A stretch of DNA of 64,000 nt from Zunongwangia profunda SM-A87 (GCF_000023465.1 NC_014041.1:4579501-4643500), one strand, 5' to 3'; shown: positions 31,763-41,270, counted from the first letter of the stretch. The notes: generated by a model from the sequence alone, not told the origin. Made by a program: numbers and translations.

Positions 31763-32890
31763 TTAATCGATATAAAATAAATCGGCAGCAATGCCGTCAC
31801 TTAAAAAGGTTCCTTTTTCAGTAATATGCATCACGTTATTTTCAATTCTTAAAAACTCTTTTTCAAATAATACAACCGACTGTTCCTTTAAATATTCCAG
31901 ATATTCTTTACCGAATTTTGACTCAACTTCAACCAGATCTACACCAAAATACGTTCGTAAGCGGGTCATAATATATTCGTTGTAACGATCGGTAATACTT
32001 AATTCTTCAACCTCCAAAGGCAGTTCAGACCTTTCGATAGCTTTTATGTAAAGCGTGTTATTTGCAATGTTCCATTTTCGGCTATTCCCGTCGTAAGAAT
32101 GTGCAGAAGGACCAATGCCCAAATATGGTTTTCCTAACCAATAGGCGGTATTGTTTTGTGAAAAATAACCGGGTTTTCCATAATTTGAAAACTCATAATG
32201 CTCAAAGCCTGCATTTTTTAATACTGTTCTTAGAGTTTCAAAATGTTGTGCCGCAGCAGCATCGTCTACCGGCTTTATTTTTCCTTTTTCAATGAATTTC
32301 TGCAAAGCGGTATTAGGCTCGACTGTTAACGAATAGCTGGAAATATGAGGAATATCCAAATCCAGTAATATCTGAATATTCTTTTGCCAACGCTCGTTAC
32401 TCATTCCGGGGATCCCATAAATTAAATCGACCGAAATATTATCGAATTTTGATCTGGCTAATTTTATAGAATTTAGTGCTTCTTCAGCATTATGGGCACG
32501 ATTCATTAGTTTGAGATCTTCTTCAAAAAATGATTGCACCCCAATACTTAGTCGGTTGATTTTTGAATTGGCCAACTCATTTATTTTCTCTTCAGAAAGA
32601 TCATCTGGATTGGCTTCCAGCGTAATTTCCGGATTTTCAGCAATGGTAAATTCAGTATAGATCGTTTTAAAAATGGCGGTTAATTCCTCTAAATTCAGCA
32701 AGCTAGGCGTACCACCACCAAAATAAATGGTTTTGATCGGTTCATTTGGCAGCTCGTTTTTACGAAGCACTAATTCATTTTGCAAAGCGCTTACCAGTTC
32801 ACTTTTCTTCTTTAAAGAAGTTGAAAAATGAAAATCGCAGTAATGACAAGCCTGCTTACAAAATGGGATGTGAATGTAGATTCCGCTCAT
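31763..32890 (-). CDS. hemW: Radical SAM heme chaperone HemW
   Basis: A 375-residue radical SAM protein. It begins MSGIYIHIPFCKQACHYCDF, with Cys 11, 15 and 18 in the CxxxCxxC cluster that binds [4Fe-4S]. The HemW marks IYFGGGTPSLL, LTLEANPDDL-like ITLEANPDDLS, RLSIGVQSF and NTAYWLGKPYLGIGPSAHSY are present, with a C-terminal HemN-like domain. HemW inserts heme into respiratory proteins and lacks coproporphyrinogen oxidase activity; older annotation calls it HemN-like. It is the second minus-strand gene after ruvC with a 67-bp gap. Confidence 0.93.
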   Translation of the reverse strand: MSGIYIHIPFCKQACHYCDFHFSTSLKKKSELVSALQNELVLRKNELPNEPIKTIYFGGGTPSLLNLEELTAIFKTIYTEFTIAENPEITLEANPDDLSEEKINELANSKINRLSIGVQSFFEEDLKLMNRAHNAEEALNSIKLARSKFDNISVDLIYGIPGMSNERWQKNIQILLDLDIPHISSYSLTVEPNTALQKFIEKGKIKPVDDAAAAQHFETLRTVLKNAGFEHYEFSNYGKPGYFSQNNTAYWLGKPYLGIGPSAHSYDGNSRKWNIANNTLYIKAIERSELPLEVEELSITDRYNEYIMTRLRTYFGVDLVEVESKFGKEYLEYLKEQSVVLFEKEFLRIENNVMHITEKGTFLSDGIAADLFYID

Positions 32891-32957
32891 TTTTTAATTT
32901 GAAGATTTGGAAATGTGCTAATGGGATAATTAATTTTCAAATTGTTACATTATCAAA

Positions 32958-33506
32958 TTACCGAATTTTGTCTGGATTTTGCTTGACAAACGCGTCCCAG
33001 CCAGTGTAACTTTTACCAATATTTGGTTGTCCAGAATTATAAAAATGGCAAACTGCAGCGGCAAGACCATCGGTAGAATCCAGGTTTTTAGGCAGGGATT
33101 TTAACTTCAGCATGCTTTGCAGCATTTTAGCGACCTGTTCTTTACTGGCATTTCCGTTTCCGGTTATGGCCATTTTTATTTTTTTTGGCAAATATTCGGT
33201 AATCGGGATTTCACGTGAAAGTCCTGCTGCCATCGCAACTCCCTGTGCTCTACCCAACTTTAGCATGGATTGTACATTTTTCCCAAAGAACGGCGCTTCA
33301 ATAGCGATTTCATCGGGATGAAACGTATCAATAAGCTGTATGGTTCTTTCAAAGATCAATTTAAGTTTTACGTAGTGATCATCATACTTTTTTAGCTGAA
33401 GCTCATTCAGCTGCAAAAACTCCATATTCTTATTCTTCACCTTTATCAATCCAAACCCCATAATGGTGGTTCCAGGGTCGATTCCTAAAATGATCTTTTC
33501 GCTCAA
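32958..33506 (-). CDS. ruvC: Crossover junction endodeoxyribonuclease RuvC
   Basis: A 182-residue Holliday junction resolvase. The acidic catalytic residues are visible in ILGIDPGTT (first Asp), [11 protein letters not shown] (Glu) and [14 protein letters not shown] (final Asp pair). It cuts four-way junctions together with RuvAB during homologous recombination repair. Length is usual for RuvC. It is divergent from the glycosyltransferase gene and upstream of hemW. Confidence 0.95.
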   Translation of the reverse strand: MSEKIILGIDPGTTIMGFGLIKVKNKNMEFLQLNELQLKKYDDHYVKLKLIFERTIQLIDTFHPDEIAIEAPFFGKNVQSMLKLGRAQGVAMAAGLSREIPITEYLPKKIKMAITGNGNASKEQVAKMLQSMLKLKSLPKNLDSTDGLAAAVCHFYNSGQPNIGKSYTGWDAFVKQNPDKIR

Positions 33507-33544
33507 ATTCGTAAGTTTTTGACAAGGAAATTAAACTATTCCTC

Positions 33545-33573
33545 TTTTGCAAAGCTACGGAAATCTATCTTTG
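33545..33573 (+). promoter_or_regulatory. Promoter of the glycosyltransferase gene
   Basis: TTTTG (33545-33549), a 16-bp spacer and an exact -7 element TATCTTTG (33566-33573). Transcription would begin near 33580, which rules out the upstream start at 33519 and supports the ATG at 33627. Confidence 0.6.
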
Positions 33574-33626
33574 CGATAAATTACCACTCCGTTACCGAAA
33601 CCTCACCGGTTCGGGAAAAAGAAAAA

Positions 33627-34760
33627 ATGCTTATGTTGATATTTGTTGTTTTGATTGCACTTTCTTACGCTTCTTTAATGATTGCCTTAAAAAAAGGCTG
33701 GAGTAGATTAGAAACACCACTTTATGACTACGAAACTCCAGAAAACAGATTTTCTATCGTCATCCCATTTCGAAATGAAGCCGAAAATCTACCCGAATTA
33801 CTTGAAAGTTTATTATTGCTGAATTATCCTTTAGAGCTTTTTGAAATTTTTTTGGTGAATGACGATTCTGCAGATGATTCCGAAAAAATTATTTCTGAAT
33901 TTATCGAAAAGCAACCGCAATTTGATCTAAAAGTTATACAAAACAGTCGTAGTTCTAATTCCCCAAAAAAGGATGCGATAAAAACCGCTATCGAAATTTC
34001 TAAATTTGACTATATTCTTACCACCGATGCTGATTGTAAAATACCCCAAAACTGGTTACAAAGTTTTAATACTGAAATTATAAAAAGTAATCCAGCCATG
34101 ATTGCTGCGCCGGTTACTATTGAAGTCAACACCCCCAAATTTGGTACTGCTTTCGAAGCTCTCGACTTTTTAAGTCTGCAAATTTCCGGGGCCGGGGCAT
34201 TCGGACTTAATAGGGCATTTATGGCCAATGGCGCTAATCTTTGTTATAAAAAAGAAGTCTTTTTTAACCAAAATGGATTCGATGGAAATTCAGATATTGC
34301 CAGTGGTGACGATGTATTTTTACTCCAAAAATTTATAAAGCAACAATTAAAAGTTACTTTTCTTAAAGATAAATTTGTGGTGGTGACCACAAAACCGCTG
34401 AATAATTTTAAAAAAATGGTGCAGCAAAGGATTCGCTGGGCTTCAAAAACCTCGGCTTACACCAGTAATTTTGCTAAACTTATCGGCATAATTGTATTTA
34501 TCATGAATCTGGCTTTTAGTTTAAGTTTACTTTTGGGTATTTTTAAACTGTTTCCTTTTCCATATTTTATGATCCTTTTTTTAGTAAAATTCAATGTAGA
34601 CTTTGTTTTGCTATATAATGCAAGCCAGTTCTTTAAACAGGAGTCGTTAATGCGACATTATATGATAAGCAGTGTATTGCATCCTTTTTTTTCAGTTTAT
34701 GTAGCATTTCTTTCGCTTTTCGGTGGTTATCAATGGAAAGGAAGAACGTTTAAGAGGTGA
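33627..34760 (+). CDS. Family 2 glycosyltransferase, membrane-bound
   Basis: A 377-residue protein with an N-terminal membrane helix (MLMLIFVVLIALSYASLMIA), a GT2 catalytic domain (FSIVIPFRNEAENLP, LVNDDSADDS, TTDADC, ending with QQRIRWASKT, the QxxRW motif) and two to three C-terminal membrane helices. It transfers a sugar from a nucleotide-sugar donor to an acceptor at the cytoplasmic membrane face. An in-frame upstream ATG (33519) lies before the promoter and is rejected. Substrate unknown. Confidence 0.88.
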   Translation: MLMLIFVVLIALSYASLMIALKKGWSRLETPLYDYETPENRFSIVIPFRNEAENLPELLESLLLLNYPLELFEIFLVNDDSADDSEKIISEFIEKQPQFDLKVIQNSRSSNSPKKDAIKTAIEISKFDYILTTDADCKIPQNWLQSFNTEIIKSNPAMIAAPVTIEVNTPKFGTAFEALDFLSLQISGAGAFGLNRAFMANGANLCYKKEVFFNQNGFDGNSDIASGDDVFLLQKFIKQQLKVTFLKDKFVVVTTKPLNNFKKMVQQRIRWASKTSAYTSNFAKLIGIIVFIMNLAFSLSLLLGIFKLFPFPYFMILFLVKFNVDFVLLYNASQFFKQESLMRHYMISSVLHPFFSVYVAFLSLFGGYQWKGRTFKR

Positions 34761-34877
34761 GTTTCACTTAGCAGTCACAGTTTGCATATTTCTATCTTCC
34801 GCTGCGCTTCAGTCGAAATTACTCCTTTTTAAATTTCAATATTCAGGATAAAAATTACATTGTCAGATTACTTAAAA

Positions 34878-34898
34878 TCTAAAAACGAAGCGATCTAA
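34878..34898. repeat. Dispersed 21-bp repeat, copy 3
   Basis: TCTAAAAACGAAGCG followed by ATCTAA. It differs by two bases from the copies at 22148 and 31739. Confidence 0.65.
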
Positions 34899-34939
34899 CT
34901 TCTAATACTTATTCCCTATATTTAACGAAAATCAACAAT

Positions 34940-35221
34940 ATGAATTATTACATCTTAACCTATCATCTGGTGGATTCTTATTTAGAAGAACGAGGAAAAT
35001 ATCGCGAAGAACATTTAGGAATGGCAAAAAAAGCCCAGGAAGCCGGAGAAATTATAATGGCAGGTGCGTTAGATAATCCTGCTGATAAAGCTGTTTTTAT
35101 CTTTAAATCTGAATCTGAAGAAACCGCCAAGCATTTTGCTGAAAATGACCCATATTATAAAAACGGTCTCATCAAGCAATATTCGGTAAGAAAATGGAAT
35201 GTGGTTATTGGTAGTGAGTAG
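34940..35221 (+). CDS. YciI-like protein
   Basis: A 93-residue protein of the YciI dimeric alpha-beta barrel family. Marks are YILTYHLVDSYLEERGKYRE with the usual EEHLGMAKKAQEAGEIIMAG, and FAENDPYYKNGLIKQYSVRKW. Members are small enzymes or binding proteins related to muconolactone isomerases; the function is usually unknown. Its last three residues and its stop codon (GGT AGT GAG TAG) lie inside a 13-copy heptamer repeat (35211-35301). Because the stop is in the first repeat unit, changes in copy number would not alter the protein. Confidence 0.85.
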   Translation: MNYYILTYHLVDSYLEERGKYREEHLGMAKKAQEAGEIIMAGALDNPADKAVFIFKSESEETAKHFAENDPYYKNGLIKQYSVRKWNVVIGSE

Positions 35222-35301
35222 TGAGTAGTGAGTAGTGAGTAGTGAGTAGTGAGTAGTGAGTAGTGAGTAGTGAGTAGTGAGTAGTGAGTAGTGAGTAGTG
35301 A
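35211..35301. repeat. Tandem heptamer repeat (GTAGTGA)13
   Basis: Thirteen perfect consecutive copies of GTAGTGA, 91 bp in all, starting inside the last codons of the YciI gene. No interruptions are seen. It is a likely length-variable locus. Bases 35302-35414 hold no gene. Confidence 0.97.
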
Positions 35302-35414
35302 AATTAAAAAACCAAATGTGAATCGTATGCTTTATTTAAAAAAAATTTACAGATTTCAACTTTAAAATTTAACCTTCAACACTGCCAACTTTCTACTGTA
35401 ATTGCGAACTAAAA

Positions 35415-35891
35415 TTACTCCGCTTTAATTACTATCGGCATTTTAAAAGCTGTAGAAACCGGAATTCCTCTTTTACTGGCTGGATAAATTTTAGGTAACG
35501 AATCGATACTTTCCCTTAGCCAGTTTTCTATTTTTGGTAATTGATTGGTCACTGTGCTATCTATGGCTGAAATAGAATCGATTTCTGGTTTTCCTTTTTT
35601 GGTGATTTCAAGGTAAATATAAATCGTATCGTCAATACTTTTACTAACTACCGGCTGTTGCTTTTCTAAATAAGCATAAATATTGTTGGCCACGGCTGTT
35701 TCAAAACAATTTCTGGCGGCAGTCAGTTCAGTTTCCTGCTGGCATTCTTCAAAAGCCGGATATTCATCGACTTCTTTCCAATTTAGAGACTTTGATTCCT
35801 GCTCTAAAACTTCTTCTGAAGAGATTTTTTTCGTCTCAAAATTGCAGGAAATAATTAATAATGCTAAAACTGGAAGTACTCTTCTTTTCAT
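35415..35891 (-). CDS. Lipoprotein with TonB-C-like domain
   Basis: A 158-residue protein from MKRRVLPVLALLIISC (lipid-attachment Cys 16). The body contains YPAFEECQQETELTAARNCF, which matches the FKGCEDVSEAGQKNC-type segment that precedes the TonB-like C-terminal domain of the two M56 proteins upstream (37967-40905). It also ends in a related KIYPASKRGIPVSTAFKMPI stretch. It is therefore a stand-alone version of that domain without the peptidase. It has its own promoter (35913-35942). Function unknown; a periplasmic signalling or transport-coupling role is inference. Confidence 0.75.
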   Translation of the reverse strand: MKRRVLPVLALLIISCNFETKKISSEEVLEQESKSLNWKEVDEYPAFEECQQETELTAARNCFETAVANNIYAYLEKQQPVVSKSIDDTIYIYLEITKKGKPEIDSISAIDSTVTNQLPKIENWLRESIDSLPKIYPASKRGIPVSTAFKMPIVIKAE

Positions 35892-35912
35892 CAAATCTTC
35901 GGCTTGTAACTT

Positions 35913-35942
35913 CAAAAATAATCAAATTGCGCTTAACCCCAA
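35913..35942 (-). promoter_or_regulatory. Promoter of the TonB-C-like lipoprotein gene
   Basis: On the minus strand TTG (35940-35942), a 19-bp spacer and TATTTTTG (35913-35920), a full match to the Bacteroidota consensus. It is 21 nt upstream of the ATG at 35891 and supports that start. Confidence 0.7.
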
Positions 35943-35960
35943 GATTAGATGAATTTTATA

Positions 35961-37196
35961 CTATTTTTTCTGGTTTGCCAGGTTTGTAGAATCATTTTCA
36001 ACTTCTGCTAAAGAATCTTTTGAATTCGCTTTATCCAGTTTATCTTTTGCCATATGCTTTTTTTCTTTTAAATCGCTGATTCTGTTTTTAGTAAGATATA
36101 GCATATCTTTAGCTAAATAGTTGGAATCTTCTCCGTAATATTTATCCCAAAAGGTCTGATAATAATTTATTCGGGTATCCACATCTTTAAAATAATTATC
36201 GGCCGCGACCGCACGCTCATAAAGCGCTCGGGTATGATCTGGATTTTCTTTTAAGGTTTTTTGAAACCAATCGAATGCTTTTTTATACGCTTCCAGGTAC
36301 TTATAAGTTAGGGCCAGGGAAAAATACTCGGCATCCATAGGCTGATCTTTGATTTTGATAGCCATTAATAAATGTTGTTCGGAATTCTGATAATCTTTCG
36401 TTAATGCATACATTTTTCCTAGTAAAAAGTGCGTAGAAGAGTTTCCCGGCTCATATAATAAGGCTTCTTTATAATTTTCAATGGCCTGATCAAAATTACC
36501 ATCTTTATAATAGGCGTATGCCAATTTAGTATGAATAAACTCGCTACCCTGCCCTAATTTAATGATCTTCTCGTAATGCGGAATAGCCTCGTAAAAGACG
36601 GCCATTGCCGAATAGGTTTGCGCCGTTATTGAAAGTAATGATACATTATTTTCGTTTTTTGCCAGCCCCATTGCTGTATAAGCTAATGCCTGCTGATACT
36701 CCTTATTCCTAAGACTTTTTTTGGATAGTTTATATAAGGCATTTTGGTGAAACTGGTCATATTTATGAGTTTTTTTATATAAGTCTAAAGCAATGCTATC
36801 ATTCCCCAATCGCTCGTTTGCCAAACCTCTTGAATAATAGAATTGCGCATTCTCAGGAAAACGAAGGCTTATTTTTTTATATAAACTATCAGCCTCCTTT
36901 AATTGATTTAGACTTAAAAGTGTTTCCCCATAATTTAAAGCCGTAATTACTCGGTTCGAATCCAAATCAAGGATTTTCCTATAGGTTTTTAACGCTTTTT
37001 TCTCTTCACTATTGGCTTTGTAATATTTAGCCAGATCTTTTAAAATTTTTACTGAAGAAGTATCTTCTTTTTCCATTAACAAAACCGCTTCCTCATACTT
37101 GCCTACGGCATATAAACTATCGGCAATTTTTGTATTGGACTGTGCGTAAATCGAAAGACTTACAAAAACAAAAAAAACAGTAATATTTAAACGCAT
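35961..37196 (-). CDS. TPR-repeat periplasmic protein
   Basis: A 411-residue protein with a signal peptide (MRLNITVFFVFVSLSIYAQS) and about nine tetratricopeptide repeats, for example YGETLLSLNQLKEADSLYKK, YYSRGLANERLGNDSIALDL and AYAYYKDGNFDQAIENYKEA. The C-terminus is charged and lysine-rich. TPR arrays bind partner proteins. It lies 3 bp after the preceding hypothetical gene, in the BlaI/M56 operon, so it may scaffold the signalling or envelope function of that cluster (inference). Confidence 0.85.
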   Translation of the reverse strand: MRLNITVFFVFVSLSIYAQSNTKIADSLYAVGKYEEAVLLMEKEDTSSVKILKDLAKYYKANSEEKKALKTYRKILDLDSNRVITALNYGETLLSLNQLKEADSLYKKISLRFPENAQFYYSRGLANERLGNDSIALDLYKKTHKYDQFHQNALYKLSKKSLRNKEYQQALAYTAMGLAKNENNVSLLSITAQTYSAMAVFYEAIPHYEKIIKLGQGSEFIHTKLAYAYYKDGNFDQAIENYKEALLYEPGNSSTHFLLGKMYALTKDYQNSEQHLLMAIKIKDQPMDAEYFSLALTYKYLEAYKKAFDWFQKTLKENPDHTRALYERAVAADNYFKDVDTRINYYQTFWDKYYGEDSNYLAKDMLYLTKNRISDLKEKKHMAKDKLDKANSKDSLAEVENDSTNLANQKK

Positions 37197-37199
37197 AAA

Positions 37200-37967
37200 T
37201 TATACTTTTAGATAAAACGGAAGCACCTGCTTTCGCTTTTCATATTCTGAAATAAGAGTATCTCGAAATTCCTGATTATTAAACATGAATAAATACATCG
37301 CTCCCCGCGCTTCCAAAAGACGCTGTTCCTGGTTTTCTGAAAACTGAATTTTATTTAAGTTTTTCATCCCTCTTACAAATTGGTCATAAAGATTATTTCC
37401 CTTCTGAAAATTCTCTAATATAGCAGCTACCGAAAAAGCTTCGATAAAAGGATGTTTAATTGATGGGTTCGCTGAATTACCATTTAAACCACCACAAACT
37501 TTTCCTTCATATCGGCCTTGTTCGTCTATTCCCTTGATATAAAAATACTTTGAAGCCACATCCGTTAATTGATCTATAGTAACTGTATCTATAAATTTTC
37601 CATTATTTATTTTCTCAGAAATTTTATCCATTAAATCCCCAAACTGGGCATCAGCATTTAAAAAACTGTAAAATTCCTTCTGGAGTGAAATACTATCTTC
37701 TATTCCCTTTACTTGTGAAAACTCACGAAAACCTGAATAATCTGTAAAAAGGTTTAATAAAATCACTTTGTTTTTCTCGGTAAGCATGTATAAAGGATCT
37801 GATTTCTTTAGTTTTTTGACGGTAGGCTTAGGAAATTTCTGGTTTCCAAATTCCAGCATTTCAACACCAAAGATCTTCTGGTAATTATCTCTAATATCAA
37901 CCTGTTTACTTTGCGCCGACATGGTTTTTAAACAAAGAATCAGTACGACAAGAAGTAAGCCTCTCAT
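37200..37967 (-). CDS. Secreted hypothetical protein of the M56 operon
   Basis: A 255-residue protein with a signal peptide (MRGLLLVVLILCLKTMSAQS). No known domain is recognised. It contains KVCGGLNGNSANPSIKHPFI, with a single Cys, and is otherwise helical and charged. Its start overlaps the M56 stop by 1 bp, and the TPR gene begins 3 bp after it, so it is firmly in the operon and expressed with it. Periplasmic location is predicted; function unknown. Confidence 0.75.
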   Translation of the reverse strand: MRGLLLVVLILCLKTMSAQSKQVDIRDNYQKIFGVEMLEFGNQKFPKPTVKKLKKSDPLYMLTEKNKVILLNLFTDYSGFREFSQVKGIEDSISLQKEFYSFLNADAQFGDLMDKISEKINNGKFIDTVTIDQLTDVASKYFYIKGIDEQGRYEGKVCGGLNGNSANPSIKHPFIEAFSVAAILENFQKGNNLYDQFVRGMKNLNKIQFSENQEQRLLEARGAMYLFMFNNQEFRDTLISEYEKRKQVLPFYLKV

Positions 37968-39325
37968 TACATTTCTCCATTTAAAATAATTGGTAGCGAA
38001 TAAATCACATTTACCTTTTCAGACTTATGTTCTCCCGGGATAAACTGCGGAAGCGCTTCTACAGCCTTAACCGCGGCCATTTCTAAAGCTTCACGATCAT
38101 TGCCGGCATTAATCGCCCTTGCCCTTGCCGCTTCGACATTTCCTGAAACAGAAATTTTAAACTGAACAACAATTCGTTGCAGCTCTTTATTTTTCAGCTC
38201 CTCACTTAGATTTTTATTGATTTCGTCATCAACAAAATCGCTGATCTTTTGCACGGTACAATTTTTTTGGCCTGCTTCAGAAACATCTTCACAACCCTTA
38301 AAAAGGGGAATTTGATCTACCACTGCAAAAGGAATATCTATCGGCTGATTTTCGCTATTTTCAGTAATTCTTTCAGTGGTAACTGCTGTACTATTTTTGT
38401 TTGCTTTAGAAGTTGATATCGCTTCAGAAACTTTATTCCGAATCGTATTTGCTGAAACATTGGCCACAAAAACCAACATGGCAAAAGTTAACGGAATAGC
38501 TATTAAATATTGAAGTTTAGCCAAAGAACGGCTTTGTTTTTTTTGTATCATTTTGATGCGTTTTTTTAATGATGAATTATTAAGAAAATGGCTGGAAAAG
38601 ATAAGATCTTCACTACCAAAATTTGCATTTAATAAATGCTGAAAATAGTTAGATTTCGAAGTCTTTTTTACCGACTCGTTATCTGCGAGATACTCGTGGA
38701 TCATCGCAATTTTAGACTGGTAAACGTACACCAACGGATTAAACCAAAAAATAACCTTAAAAACCTCAAAGAACAGCAAATCCAGGCTATGTAATTGTTT
38801 GGCATGCACTTTTTCGTGCTCCAGGATCTGATCTCGCTCTGATGCTGAAAGCTCATTTCCCAGAAAAATGGTCTTAAAAAAGGTAAAAGCAGTTTTTGTT
38901 TGCGGTAACTCTATAATTCTAAATTGACCTTCAGTACTTTTAAGATTTTGTGTAAAAAGTGACTTCAATTTAAACAATTTCAGGCTTAAAAAGATTGCGC
39001 TTATCACAACTCCAATCACATAAGTTACCTCCCACCAGTCTATAAAATTTTGCTTCGAAATTATCGAATTTCGGCTGGCTTCTGATTTTATTTCAGGTGC
39101 GGTAATATCTAAAATCTTTTGCGCCCTAAAAGCGCTTAGCCTTTCTGGAGAAACCACATCATAAAAAAGATCGAATTTCAGTAAAGGTAAAATTAGCGAC
39201 AAACTAAAAGAAAGCAGCAAATACCAGCGATTATAAGCAAAAAAAGTAGTTCGTTTTAAAATAATCTCGTACACCAGCCAGAATAAAAACTGGAACACGA
39301 TCACCTGAACACAATACTGCAACAT
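37967..39325 (-). CDS. M56 (BlaR1-like) peptidase with TonB-C domain, second copy
   Basis: A 452-residue protein. Four N-terminal membrane helices surround the M56 zinc-peptidase domain with HEKVH (residues 170-174). After a fourth helix near 267-287 comes a periplasmic tail ending in a TonB_C-like domain (VVDQIPLFKGCEDVSEAGQK ... LQRIVVQFKISVSGNV ... VNVIYSLPIIL). BlaR1/MecR1-type peptidases sense cell-wall signals and cleave a BlaI repressor. It lies 59 bp after the first M56 gene. Confidence 0.88.
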   Translation of the reverse strand: MLQYCVQVIVFQFLFWLVYEIILKRTTFFAYNRWYLLLSFSLSLILPLLKFDLFYDVVSPERLSAFRAQKILDITAPEIKSEASRNSIISKQNFIDWWEVTYVIGVVISAIFLSLKLFKLKSLFTQNLKSTEGQFRIIELPQTKTAFTFFKTIFLGNELSASERDQILEHEKVHAKQLHSLDLLFFEVFKVIFWFNPLVYVYQSKIAMIHEYLADNESVKKTSKSNYFQHLLNANFGSEDLIFSSHFLNNSSLKKRIKMIQKKQSRSLAKLQYLIAIPLTFAMLVFVANVSANTIRNKVSEAISTSKANKNSTAVTTERITENSENQPIDIPFAVVDQIPLFKGCEDVSEAGQKNCTVQKISDFVDDEINKNLSEELKNKELQRIVVQFKISVSGNVEAARARAINAGNDREALEMAAVKAVEALPQFIPGEHKSEKVNVIYSLPIILNGEM

Positions 39326-39384
39326 CCCTTAATTTTTAAATGAAAACTGCCTGAAAATGGGCAATTTTCTCATTCTTTTTCATA

Positions 39385-40905
39385 TTATTTTGAAGCCTGC
39401 GCTTCTGGTGGCGGTGGCGGTGGCAAATCACTTACTGTTTCACCAACTGCTCCTGGAGTATCTCCCCCATTTTGAAACACTATAGGCAAGGAATAAACAA
39501 CCCCAACAGCTTTTCCTCTTTGTTTACCTGGCTGCATTCTAGGAAGGCTATTTATAACACGTTTTGCTTCCATCTCTAGGTCTGGATGTGGTGCTCGAGC
39601 TTTAATTTCAGTAACATCTCCTGATGCATTGATTTTAAACTGTACGATCACACGAGTGATTTCTCCTTCATCTAAAATATCTTTACCTATGCCAGTATCA
39701 AAATTATTGACCACGTATTGTGTTATTTTTTCACTCATACAAGACTTACGCTCGTTGTTAGTTTTTAAATCTGCACAGCCGGGAAATACAGGAACTTCTT
39801 CGATAACCGCGAATGGAACATCATTGGTATCTGCCCACCCTCTAACTTCATATACTTTATTTTTCTCTTTGAAACTAGTCCCTTCCATTTTTTCTTCGAC
39901 TGCTTGTAACACCTTTACTAGTTCGATCTTTTCATCTTCAGAAAGATTATCCTTATTTTGAATTTTTGAAATAAGATTATCGATATCTCCTGTTGGATCA
40001 TCTGAGGATACATCACGTTCATCTGAACAGGATACGTAAATCAACATCATAGCCAGTACCGGTACTACCAGTAAAAACTTGAATTTTGCGATTGTTGTAG
40101 ATTTATTTTTTTGTAACATAACTATTCGTTTTTTGATTAATGATTGATTAAAAAATTGATTGGTGAATGAGAGATTTTGAGTTTCAAAAGCACTGTTAAG
40201 CAACTGATTAAAATAATGCTTTTTAGAGGTTTTTTTTACGACTGCTTCATCGGCTATAAATTCGTGAAGTGCGGCTATTCTATTCTGAAAAAGATAAACT
40301 AAAGGATTAAAACAAACCAGCACTTTTAAGATCTCGAAAAACAATAGATCCAGGCTATGTTTTTGCGATACATGAATAAGCTCATGCTCCAAGATATGTT
40401 CGCGTTCTTTTGCTGAAATGTCGCTACCTAGAAATACAGTTTTTAAAAATGTAAATGCCATTCTGGAATTGGGAATTTCAACAATTTTAAAGTCTTTTTT
40501 ATCTTCAGCTTTAAACTGAAATAACTTCCCTATAACTCGCCATCTTTTTAAGAATAAAACAAAGCTAGTAAAGCTACCCAGAGCATAAACTACCAACCAC
40601 CAATTTACTGCCGCTGTCTTTTCAGCTTTAATATGTACTGTAGGCAATTGCTCTACTGTTGGCTGTTGAGTCCCTATAAAAACTTCGGGTAATTTTATGG
40701 TATTATTAATTGCCGTGACGGCAGATGCAGGTACAACTTCAGATAATGCAGTAAAACTTGCAAATGGCAATATTAAGGATAGTACAGGTGTTAGCAAGAG
40801 ATACCAACGGTTCGCCGTAAAAAAAGTTTCTTTTTTTAGAAAAGATTCGTACACCAGTAAAAATACCAGTTGAAAAACTATAATCTGAATAATATACCGC
40901 CACAT
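39385..40905 (-). CDS. M56 (BlaR1-like) peptidase with TonB-C domain, first copy
   Basis: A 506-residue paralogue of the following gene with the same layout: N-terminal helices, zinc motif HELIH (residues 174-178), another helix near 270-290, and a periplasmic region ending in a TonB_C-like domain (FAVIEEVPVFPGCADLK ... ITRVIVQFKINASGDVTE ... VGVVYSLPIVF) and a proline-rich tail. It starts 2 bp after the BlaI stop. Together with BlaI it forms the sensor-protease/repressor pair; no beta-lactamase gene is nearby. Confidence 0.88.
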   Translation of the reverse strand: MWRYIIQIIVFQLVFLLVYESFLKKETFFTANRWYLLLTPVLSLILPFASFTALSEVVPASAVTAINNTIKLPEVFIGTQQPTVEQLPTVHIKAEKTAAVNWWLVVYALGSFTSFVLFLKRWRVIGKLFQFKAEDKKDFKIVEIPNSRMAFTFLKTVFLGSDISAKEREHILEHELIHVSQKHSLDLLFFEILKVLVCFNPLVYLFQNRIAALHEFIADEAVVKKTSKKHYFNQLLNSAFETQNLSFTNQFFNQSLIKKRIVMLQKNKSTTIAKFKFLLVVPVLAMMLIYVSCSDERDVSSDDPTGDIDNLISKIQNKDNLSEDEKIELVKVLQAVEEKMEGTSFKEKNKVYEVRGWADTNDVPFAVIEEVPVFPGCADLKTNNERKSCMSEKITQYVVNNFDTGIGKDILDEGEITRVIVQFKINASGDVTEIKARAPHPDLEMEAKRVINSLPRMQPGKQRGKAVGVVYSLPIVFQNGGDTPGAVGETVSDLPPPPPPEAQASK

Positions 40906-40907
40906 GA

Positions 40908-41270
40908 TTATTTATCGTCTTTATTGATCTCTTTTAAAATGGCTTCTAGATCCTTAGTATCCATTTCGTTCTTTTTCATAAAAAAGGAAACCATGCTTTT
41001 AAAAGATCCATTAAAATAGTTATTGATAAGCTTGGTCATACTCTGGTCGCTATAGGTATCTTTCGCTACAACAGGAAAATAGATGTATCCTTTCCCCTTT
41101 TTACGATGATCTACAAATTCTTTGTTTTCCAAAATTCTTACAATGGTTGAAACGGTATTGTAAGCCGGTTTCGGCTCTGGCATCTCCTCGATTATTGTGG
41201 CAACATTGGCTTCTTTTAATTGCCAGAGAATTTGCATAATTTCTTCTTCTGCTTTTGTTAACTGCTTCAT
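40908..41270 (-). CDS. BlaI/MecI/CopY family repressor
   Basis: A 120-residue winged-helix repressor starting MKQLTKAEEEIMQILWQL, with the DNA-binding region AYNTVSTIVRILENKEFVDH and a C-terminal dimerisation helix. In BlaI/BlaR systems the repressor is cleaved by the M56 peptidase when a signal arrives. Two 16-bp dyads upstream (41409-41424 and 41427-41442) have the ACTAA...TTAGT character of BlaI operators, so autoregulation is likely. It is the first gene of an operon with two M56 peptidases, a secreted protein and a TPR protein. Confidence 0.92.
   Translation of the reverse strand: MKQLTKAEEEIMQILWQLKEANVATIIEEMPEPKPAYNTVSTIVRILENKEFVDHRKKGKGYIYFPVVAKDTYSDQSMTKLINNYFNGSFKSMVSFFMKKNEMDTKDLEAILKEINKDDK

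Noticed and set aside
35211..35301. CRISPR array
   Set aside because: Unit of 7 bp with no spacers; a plain tandem repeat. No cas genes in the window.
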